From Notamacropus eugenii (Eukaryota > Chordata > Mammalia > Diprotodontia > Macropodidae): a DNA stretch of 64,000 nucleotides. The position numbers and the translations under genes were made by a program. Where the stretch lies: assembly GCF_028372415.1 (NCBI RefSeq), contig NC_092872.1:276523206-276587205 (forward strand), given 5' to 3'. This document shows positions 56,335 through 64,000 of the stretch, piece after piece. The notes beneath the pieces are model-generated. The model was not told the DNA's origin. It searched no databases and saw only the letters and a list, made by a program, of their open reading frames with translations. Within the stretch, counting starts at the first letter, position 1. Each line of letters starts with the position of its first letter.

Positions 56335-56895
56335 TACAAAGTATTTATAGTGGTTTTTCTAGGGGAACAAAGAACTGGGAACGAAGTAGATGCCCATTAG
56401 ATGGAGAATGCTAAGTAAATTTGTGTTTCATGAAAGTAATGGAATATGAGTTGGCAGTAAGAAACAAATGATGAATATAGAGAAGCATAGAAACATTTCC
56501 ATGAATTGATACAAGATTAAAGTTAGCAGAACCAGGAAAAAAACTATCCTCAGAGAAAGCAACAATGTAAATGGAGAAAACAACAAACACAAAGCAGTCA
56601 AAACTAATGGTTACAAAATTACCAAGAACCAGAATGGGCCCAAAGAAGGGAGATAAAAAGACCCCTCCTCCTACTCCTTGGCAGCCTTGGGAATATGGGC
56701 ACATTGGTATGGAACACTGCATAGAACATCAGGGTTTTTTCAATATATTAATTATTTTAAACTGATGTCTTTTTTCCTTTCTTTTCTTAAAAATACCCTT
56801 GTTTTAAAAGTCTTGTGAAAAGGGGGGAGAAATACATAGGAGAAAATTTAGAATGGTAAAAGCAAAAGGTAGCAATAAATTCCTTTTTTAAAAAA
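56335..56895 (+). mobile_element. L1 LINE 3' fragment
   Basis: 'gtagatgcccattagatgga', 'cgatacaagattaaagttag'-like residues and 'cagaaccaggaaaaaaacta' correspond to the end of L1 ORF2 as at 15940-16110, followed by a degraded 3' UTR and A-rich tail at about 56880-56897. Confidence 0.7.
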
Positions 56896-56899
56896 AGTG

Positions 56900-57605
56900 A
56901 TACCCTATAGTAGAAAGATTTGGAGCCCGAGGACCTGGGTTCAGTTTCCAGGTCTGTTACTCATGACCTGTGTGAAGTAAAGCAAGTAATTTCACTTCTC
57001 TTTACCTCAGTTTCTTCCTGAATCAAATGAAAGGATGAGATTATCTCCAAGGCTCATTTCAATTCCAAATCTATTACCTCATGGATATAGATCTTATTAA
57101 TTCTTCATAACAAGAGGGTCACCAGTGCAAAGAAAATGATTATTGTTAGAGAAGAGGTTAATATTTCAACCTGTGTCCCCAAAAGTAGACTATCTAGTAA
57201 GTGGCAAAGTCAAGATTCAAACTCATATCCTCTGATTCAAAATCCAGCTATCTTTCCACAGCACTGTGCATGCCTTCCAAATCCTGGCTATTATATAGTT
57301 GTGTAACCCAGGGTAAGTGATTTGCCCTCTCTGGCATCCTTTTCTTTATTAAATGAGGACATAGGGGAAACAGACAGGGAAAATTAGACAATTTTTCTTG
57401 TCCAAGTGAAAGAATAATGCATTTGGAAGAAGAAGACCTGGGATTAGGTTCCAATTTTCCTACTTATTAGACATGTCACCTTGGACAATTGACTTGCCCT
57501 TGCCAGGGTTTAGTTTCTACCTGTGTAAAACTGTAAGGTTAGGCTAGATGACATTTGAGTCTTGTCTAGCTCTAAATCTGTGACCCTATGACCAACTCCC
57601 AGGAC
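56900..57605. repeat. Cluster of four SINE/MIR copies
   Basis: 56905-57080 plus ('ctgggttcagtttccaggtc', 'tttacctcagtttcttcctg'), 57085-57255 minus, 57260-57365 plus ('cccagggtaagtgatttgcc') and 57420-57605 plus ('ttggacaattgacttgccct'). Confidence 0.65.
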
Positions 57606-57639
57606 TGTGGTCCTATGATCATCTAACCTGAGAATGCAG

Positions 57640-57905
57640 TGAAGATGGGATATGATCTAATGACATCTGCTATGGCTGAACCTCTCCTCTTCCAAGAACT
57701 TCCACTTCCACAGTACTTTCTAAAGTTTGCAAAGCACAAAGTTGTTGTGTGGTTCTCACAACAACTATAAAGAAAGACAGAGGAGGACACTGAGCCTCAG
57801 AGATGAAGAGACTTACTATCAGCCTCCACCAAAAACAAGATCTGGCCCAAGGTCTCTTGTCTCTTGGTTCAGTGCTCCTTCCACTCTATGGTGTAACCCT
57901 ATCTG
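57640..57905 (-). repeat. MIR copy
   Basis: 'gtttgcaaagcacaaagttg', 'ggacactgagcctcagagat' and 'ttccactctatggtgtaacc'. Confidence 0.65.
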
Positions 57906-58079
57906 GGTCAAATGGTCAGGATACTCTAGTAAGATGGATTTTTGTTTTCCCCTATGGAATCCAGTAGGAGAAGTCTAATTGAACATGGCAACTCTTCAAA
58001 TACTTGTAGACAACTGACATATCCCTGCCAAGCCTCCTCATCTCTGAGCTAAAGATTCCTACTTCCTTCAGTCATTCCT

Positions 58080-58265
58080 TAGATGATACAAGTGCAATGA
58101 ATGAATAGATGATGAATGAATGAATGAATGAAAAAAACATGCTTAATGTTTACTATGTGCCAAGTATTGTGTTAAATGCTGGCGATACTGATAGAGAAAA
58201 AAAGGCAACCTCTTCTCTGGAGGAATTCATACTCTGAGGGAGACAACACATAGAGGGCCAGATGC
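58080..58265 (+). repeat. (ATGA)n patch and ancient repeat head
   Basis: 58095-58135 holds GAAT/ATGA repeats. 58138-58255 reads 'tttactatgtgccaagtatt ... ctcttctctggaggaattca'. Confidence 0.7.
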
Positions 58266-58399
58266 AAGGCCAAGAGGAAAGCCCAGAGGTCCAAAGGGTA
58301 CGCTATAGGGTGTATGGCAAGTCCCAGAAATCTTTAGGCATAAATAACCATAAAGCTATTCTAATTCAACCTGAAGACACAGGGCACGGTGGAAGGAAG

Positions 58400-58560
58400 G
58401 CAGATGAGGGTTGGGGTCTTGCTTTTGCCACCCAACTACCTCCAAAAGTGGAGTCAGTCACTTCCCCTCTAGGGTCTCTGTGTTTTCACCTCCAAAATTA
58501 AAGGGTTTATCACTATTACTAAATGAAATAACTGCCCGGTTCACTTCTAGTTCTGATTAT
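58400..58560 (+). repeat. MIR copy, degraded
   Basis: 'ggagtcagtcacttcccctc' and 'ttttcacctccaaaattaaa'. Confidence 0.5.
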
Positions 58561-59068
58561 CCCATGTAGCATGTTCTGTGCTTCATTTTCTAAGTTCCCT
58601 CTAGAAAGACGTTCTAGGTTCTAGGTTCTGCCTTCCCCTCTAAAACTGTGTGGTGTCTACTTTGGTTGAAGCTTGTACGTACCTTTATATGGACGTGCCC
58701 TCTTTACAATGTCAGCTCCTTGAGGAGAAGCACTGATTTCACATTCTCCCTGTCCCCAGCACAGCATCTAGCATATTCATTGTTGATCAGTCCTTTCAGA
58801 CATGTCTGAGTCTTCGTGACCCCATTTGGGATTTTCTTGGCAAAGGTAATATAGTGGTTTTCCCTTTCCTTCTCTAGTTTATTTTATAGATGAGGAAAGT
58901 GAGGCAAACAAGGTTAAGTGACTTGCCCAGGGTCCTACAGCTACTAAGTGTCTGAGGCCATATTTTAATCCAGGAAGACCCATCTTCCTGACTCCAGCCC
59001 AGCACTCTATCCATGGTGCCACATAGCTTCTTGGCATGTAATAAGCATTTACCAAATGCTTACTGACA
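58560..59068 (+). repeat. L2 3' end split by a marsupial SINE (minus)
   Basis: L2 part one ends 'cagcacagcatctagcatat' near 58780. Part two resumes 'ggcatgtaataagcatttac' at about 59032. Between, 58780-59030 is a minus SINE with 'tgacccc'-type tail ('gtcttcgtgaccccatttgg'), 'acttgcccagggtcctacag' and 'tctatccatggtgccacata'. Confidence 0.82.
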
Positions 59069-59770
59069 GCTGATCAGCTTTAGAGATGCTGATAAACTGT
59101 CCTCATGGGTAGCCCACATGAAGGACATAATTTAGACAAGTCCACCTAAGGAGAAATAACTTTTCTACCTGAAGAGATTAGGGTGCTCAGCATGGAGAAG
59201 GCCAGGCTGGAGATTCCACAGACATATAAAACACAGCCTGGGCTCACCCATTGTTTCACTTGGGTCCACTAATAGGGCCTGAGGGGAGAGGGATAACGCT
59301 CCAAGAAATCTTCTTTGGGCCATTTCCCCACCCCCTCCATACTGGGAAAAGGTAATTTCAAAAGAACCTACGGTGGGCCTGCTGACTCTGGATAAGATCA
59401 GAGGGGGATCAGTGGGAGAAGAGGGGGCTTCAAACAGAGACCAAGGACTTGTATTTTCTGGGAGACATAAAAGGGATCAGATAAGATTGCTCCCAATACT
59501 AGCTTTGCAATTTCCCTCATTGTTTCTAGTTTTAGATCAACCCCTTTGTGTCTCCCTGTACTCAGAGTTTTTGCTGCTCTTCCAGAAACATATTTTCTGG
59601 CCCTATAACAAAAGAAAATGGAAAAAAACTCATGTTGGACATTTAGAGATAAGTCATTTTAATGTCTCTTCTATAAATCACCAGTGTATGATGAATTTCC
59701 TTTTTCATCCTTCCTAGCTACTTATGCCTTCCTCCCCCTAAACTGTCATGTATTGAGGGACTTACAGTGT
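59069..59770. other. No gene seen; unassigned sequence
   Basis: 59100-59260 shows faint CR1/L3-like features ('ctgaagagattagggtgctc'). The 114-residue frame at 59373-59717 is unrecognised. Confidence 0.4.
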
Positions 59771-59774
59771 GCAT

Positions 59775-59882
59775 GCACACACACATCCACATATATGTAT
59801 GTGTATGCATATACAAGTGTATATATGTACATATATGTAAATGTACACGTGTGTATGTATGTGTACGTGTGTGTGTGTGATG
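59775..59882. repeat. (CA)n/(GT)n-rich alternating tract
   Basis: CACACA followed by TATGTATG/GTGTATGT units, with nearly strict purine-pyrimidine alternation over about 100 bases. Confidence 0.85.
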
Positions 59883-59889
59883 TCTCCAA

Positions 59890-60015
59890 CAAAAGAATGA
59901 AAGCACCCTAAAAGGAGAGGCGGGTTTTGTGCCACTAGCCCCATCACAGTGCCAGGCACAAAGAAAGTGGTTCATAAATACATAATAATTGATTGCTTCC
60001 TTGATTGGGTGTAGT
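59890..60015 (+). repeat. L2 LINE 3' end
   Basis: 'cgggttttgtgccactagcc', 'cacagtgccaggcacaaaga' and 'cataaatacataataattga'. Confidence 0.6.
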
Positions 60016-60102
60016 GAGCTTACAACCTTAACCAAATGAGAAAGGTATTATCTGTAGCTCTTAACCCCAAGCTTATCACCCCAGGGGGCTCAGGACAGTA
60101 AC

Positions 60103-60411
60103 CTAGCCAATCAGAGCAGCCCTCAGACACCTCTTCTTCTGCATTGTAGAGAGTTTGTGATCCGCTGTAGGGAAGGGCTTCTCACCCTGACAAAAGCAAG
60201 GATCATGGGAGCATTGCAGAGATAGTGTCACCCTCTGACCTGGGTCCTCTCCAAAGGTCTTCTGCTGATGCTTCAGCATGGCATAGAGATAGAACTGGGC
60301 TCCAAAGGTTTTGCCAATGGAGCACAAGTAATGACAGCTGAAGCTGAGCTGGAAAGACTTCAGTGATGGCAGTGAAAGAAACCATGGAAAGGATGTTGGG
60401 GGTGAAGCCAA
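60103..60411 (-). other. Unrecognised 102-residue open frame
   Basis: The minus frame contains 'FGAQFYLYAMLKHQQKTFGE' and is not in a known repeat, with mixed, protein-like composition and no low-complexity run. I recognise no family. It may be a pseudogene scrap, an exon or chance. No convincing splice sites were identified. Confidence 0.25.
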
Positions 60412-60848
60412 GGTTCCTTCATTCCAATCCTGCCTCTGTTACTTGAACTTGTGGGCAAGTGACTATATGTATCTGAGTTCCAATTTCCTCACAGATCATA
60501 GATTTTGAGTTAACAAGGACTTTCAAGACTCAACTTTCTCATTTTAGAGATGAGGAAACTGAGACCCACAAAGGTTAGGTGATTTGCTTGGCATCAGAGC
60601 TAGGAAATGTCTGAGCATGAACGCAGGTCTTCCTAATTCCAAGATCCAAGTTATATCTGCAGCAGCATAGCTAGCATTCAAAAAGCCCTTTACAATTGCA
60701 AATTGGTTTGTAAATATTATCGCATTTGATCCTCCTAACAACCCATGGAGGTAGGCATCATAATTATCACCATTTTACAGATGAAAAAACTGAGACAGAC
60801 AAGAAATATCTGAGGACAAATATGAATTCACATCTTCCTGAATCTAAG
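60410..60848 (-). repeat. MIR-family copies
   Basis: 60410-60500 (plus, 'gaacttgtgggcaagtgact'), 60500-60665 (minus, 'gatgaggaaactgagaccca') and 60670-60845 (minus, 'ctcctaacaacccatggagg'). The last is the host of the SINE that follows. Confidence 0.65.
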
Positions 60849-61080
60849 GCACCCAGGTGGTGCAATGATTTGGGAGCCCAGCCTGGAGTCAGGAAAACTC
60901 TTCCTGAGTTCAAATCTGGCCTCATATATTTACTAACTGTATGACCCTGGGCAAGTCACTTAACCCTGTCTCCCTCAGATTCTTCATCTGTAAAAGGAGC
61001 TGGAGAAGAAAATGGCAAGCCACCTCAGTATCTTTGTCAAGAAAATCCCACATTACTGAAAAAATGACTAAGCAGCAACA
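60848..61080 (+). repeat. Full-length marsupial tRNA-SINE inserted in a MIR
   Basis: Head 'gcacccaggtggtgcaatga', 'cctgagttcaaatctggcct', middle 'tgaccctgggcaagtcactt', tail 'cagtatctttgtcaagaaaa', ending 'aagcagcaaca'. The host resumes 'cttcctaactccaggcctag' through 'ccatggtgccacct' at about 61130. An imperfect duplication of 'cttcct' flanks it. Confidence 0.88.
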
Positions 61081-61189
61081 GCTTCCTAACTCCAGGCCTA
61101 GCTTTCTATCCATGGTGCCACCTTGTTAGAGACCATAGGCCACTACAAGACAACATCTTTAGCCAAAATCATGAATTACAAAATACCAA

Positions 61190-61492
61190 GAAGCCTCTTA
61201 GCTATTCCCCATGCCTTGAATGATCTTCTTTTCATCTCTTCCTCCTGGCTTTCCCAACTTCCTTTAAGACCCAGCTGAAATCCCATCTTCTACAAGAATC
61301 CTTTGCCAGCCACTTTAAATTTTAGTCTGCTTCTTATTTCCTGTTTATCCTGGATACATCAGGTTTGTATTTATTTGTTTGCATGTTGCCTCCCTCGTTA
61401 GATTGTAAGCTCCTCAAGGACTGGGCCTATCTTTCACTTAATATTTAGCACATAGTAGGCACTTCATAAGTGTTTACTGATTGGTTTACTGA
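61190..61492 (+). repeat. L2 LINE 3' end, well preserved
   Basis: 'cttcctttaagacccagctg', 'aatcctttgccagccacttt', 'gattgtaagctcctcaagga' and 'acatagtaggcacttcataa'. Confidence 0.85.
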
Positions 61493-61919
61493 TCAAAATT
61501 AACTTCAATTCTACCTGTGCTACAGAGCACATAGTGAAGATTGGTAATTACTTGAGCAGTGTAGACAGACCATCTCTATAGACCACCTTCAAGCTTTAAC
61601 CTTTTTGCCATGGTCTGTGGATATGTGGTACACGTTTATGGACTGACTGACTGAGAATATATGCTGGTCCAGAGTGTGAAAAACCATGAGAAGCTGTCTT
61701 TTCCAGATTATGGACTACCTTTGTGCCTCAAGACTTGTACATACTTTATATTTTGTATTTTAAAAGACTGATGAGCAGGGAAAGGGCTGAATGAAGAGGA
61801 GCCCATTGACTCAATGTTCTAGTCTATCCTGGCTAGAGGTGGTGGTTGCAGCAGAGATAGACTGAGTTTTAGAATGGAGAGTAGAGAAAGTAGTTTGGGA
61901 CTGGACCTCAATGCATCAC

Positions 61920-61954
<35 letters not shown>

Positions 61955-62480
61955 CTTTTCCTTCCCCTTCTGTGTACTCAGGCACGTTCTTTCAACTACA
62001 AAAATATATATTTCCACTAAAATGCCAGCTAATTCAACTTTTCCCCCAAAACTCTACTTTTTTAAAAGTTTGATCTTCATTATATAGTATTAGAAACATA
62101 ACATGCAAAGGAACATTTTTAGTTTTGGTACAATATTGAACTTAATAATCTAATTTTTTTCCACAGCTCTCATGCAGTGAGTCAATTAAATAAATAAGCA
62201 TTTTTTGAGTCTATACTATACTGGAGGTCATGATGCAAAAGGGAAAAAAAGACCAAAGACAAGGCTTCAGCCATTAAATGATCTCCCACACAGTAATGAC
62301 TACAAGGGCTCCTGACCTTTCCTGGAATGAGCTCTTGCTCTGATGATTCCACATAAGCCTCATTATACTATTAGTAACCATTTATTAAGACAATACAGAT
62401 GACAAAAAAACTGATTTTAATTCAGTCATACATTTAAGTCAATGTATATTTTATTAAGTCCAATTGCAGCTACACAAGTA
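61493..62480. other. No gene seen; (CA)n tract at 61918-61952
   Basis: Unassigned sequence around a 34-base pure CA tract. 62195-62260 may be a 680-type repeat head ('gagtctatactatactggag'). Confidence 0.5.
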
Positions 62481-62494
62481 TGTAAGTATATCAT

Positions 62495-62645
62495 AAAAAG
62501 GGTCATGGCATAGTGGAGACAGTGCTGGGCTTCGCATCAATTTCTTGGGCTTCAATTTCCTCCTCTGTAAAATTAAAGGGTTGGACTAGATGTCCACTTA
62601 GGTCACTTCTGACTCTAGACCCGTGATTCTCATGATTTCCCTATA
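62495..62645 (+). repeat. MIR/tRNA-SINE copy
   Basis: 'catggcatagtggagacagt', 'caatttcctcctctgtaaaa' and 'ggttggactagatgtccact'. Confidence 0.7.
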
Positions 62646-62847
62646 CTCCTATAACCTTGCTTCTGACATATGTTGAGTCAACTCTGGACAGATCACTTAA
62701 TCTATCAATGTACCATTAAGACTCTTAGGAATTAACTACTAGGTCAGTCAGGTTGCCAGTTGTGTTGGTAAAGAAAATTCCCACACCAGAACCAATGAAA
62801 ATCAAACAAAACATGGTTACTTCTTATATTCTTTTCTATATGGTGGG

Positions 62848-62908
62848 CATATGTGTGTGTGTGTGTGTGTAAAATAAATATATATATTATATATTTATAA
62901 TATTACCA
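62848..62908. repeat. (GT)n and (AT)n microsatellites
   Basis: A pure GT tract at 62851-62870 followed by an ATATAT-rich stretch. Confidence 0.9.
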
Positions 62909-64000
62909 GTTCTACAGAAGATATATTAGCTTGTCTACTATAAAAATTATGCTGCAAATTTTGCTACAGCTGACTAAAGACCAGGGCCTGGTATGCACAT
63001 GGAAAAACATAGTCTTGGAGTCAGGGCTGTCCAGGGGGTCTGGTGATGAGTCGAAAATCTCTGAATTAGAGAACAAGGAAATGCTAAACCAGGTCAAACT
63101 GACTGTGGTCTCCCCTACATGGCCAGGCCTTGATTACTGGGACATGCTTGGATTCATTTACTATGTGGTTGTTCTTATTATGAGGTGTATTAAGTATTTG
63201 TTCTTATCATTGTAAAACCTGCATATTATAGCACTACCAGGGAAAGGAAATGGACATGGGGAAGGGAAGGTAGAAGAAAAGAGAAATGAATTCATTATTT
63301 ATTGATGTCTTCAATAAGAAAACAGAGACCCTAGAAGTAATACTGTGGTCAATATTTAACAACCTAGTTTCTGCTCCAAAAAAAAAAATATAAATAAATG
63401 TATACACAACACACTTTTAAGTTTTACTCGCATTGTTAACATTTTCTCCATCACTTTCTTAAGTCTACACAATCAAGAAAACAGTAAGTCAAGTCCTGAT
63501 TTGTAGTATTCATTGGTTTCCAAAGTTTTTACTATGAAAGTTTAGTCATTGGTTATTGCTAGCCATTTCCAGCCTGGTTCCAGCACACCCCTGCTAAAGG
63601 TATAAGCAGAATTTTAATCAGTGCTACCCACAAAAGGCAAATAATTTAGAAAAGAAAAGCTGATTTTGGAGGTGAATAGCTGGTTAAGAAGATTGTGTCT
63701 AAGACTAGGATTTGAAACATAGCAATGATAAACTAAAATCTGGTAGGAATGGATTTTTCTGGTGCCTTGAAAATCTAGTGAAAAAGAATTTTAAACTAAA
63801 AATAATAGAGAAGAGCCTTCATATATACAAGCAGTAAGCTAGATATCTATCATGAAAAGAAACTACACTGTGGGAAAAAGAGCTGTTAAAATACCTAGAA
63901 TCTCATAGAAGACAAAATCCAAGGAGGAAGACTAGTTTGTCTACCCAAATGTTTATACAAAACTAATTCATAGACTTGAGGAAACAAGAAATAGAAATCA
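62909..64000. other. No gene seen; unassigned sequence
   Basis: About 1.1 kb. The 94-residue frame at 62931-63215 has no recognised domain. No clear repeat. Confidence 0.45.

Noticed and set aside
1-64000. Bacterial-style operons, CRISPR arrays, prophage or toxin systems
   Set aside because: Composition, repeat content and frame structure are those of a mammalian nuclear genome. No spaced direct-repeat array or prokaryotic gene order is present.

Overview
The window looks like nuclear DNA from a marsupial mammal. It carries many tRNA-derived SINEs of the marsupial type (a tRNA-like head with the phrases 'cagtggatagagcactgg' and 'gagttcaaat', a middle with 'gggcaagtcact', and a tail ending in 'gactgaacaacaa'). 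It also has metatherian-style L1 and half-L1 elements whose 5' leaders contain 'gagccaagatgg', together with abundant old L2, MIR and CR1/L3 fragments and poor CpG content. The species cannot be settled by eye.

I see no intact protein-coding gene, rRNA, tRNA or CRISPR array. Almost all open frames lie inside repeats or are short chance frames. The one recognisable cellular gene copy is a dead processed retrocopy of the MYST histone acetyltransferase KAT8 (MOF) on the minus strand at about 45.90-47.28 kb. It is intronless, has a poly(A) tail and an 11-bp target-site duplication, and carries several stops and frameshifts.

Layout: 0-6 kb holds SINE/MIR copies, a long (TC)n tract, and two segments of one long ancient repeat family. 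6-11 kb holds L2 3' ends, MIRs, a rearranged cluster of one SINE-like family (called family X here) and a degenerate ATTGG-type satellite. 12.18-16.51 kb is an L1 that keeps its leader, ORF1 remnant and ORF2 tail but has lost the ORF2 middle. 16.5-26.9 kb is mixed unassigned sequence with scattered SINE/MIR/L2 copies. 26.93-29.77 kb is a nearly full-length ORF1-only (HAL1-like) element with 14-bp target duplications that split an L2. 30-40 kb holds L1, CR1/L3, MIR and L2 fragments. At 40.75 kb there is a 136-bp palindromic hAT-type MITE with 8-bp duplications. 44.65-45.66 kb is a long inverted repeat, followed directly by the KAT8 retrocopy and then an L2 fragment that includes part of the reverse transcriptase. 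49-64 kb is repeat-littered intergenic or intronic sequence.

No genes act together here. The content is a layered record of transposition: CR1/L3, L2 and MIR first, then marsupial SINEs, L1, HAL1 and the L1-mobilised retrocopy, with microsatellites on top. The window could be intergenic or lie inside a very large intron; the sequence alone does not decide. Repeat boundaries are by-eye estimates, good to perhaps 10-30 bases unless a target duplication fixes them.
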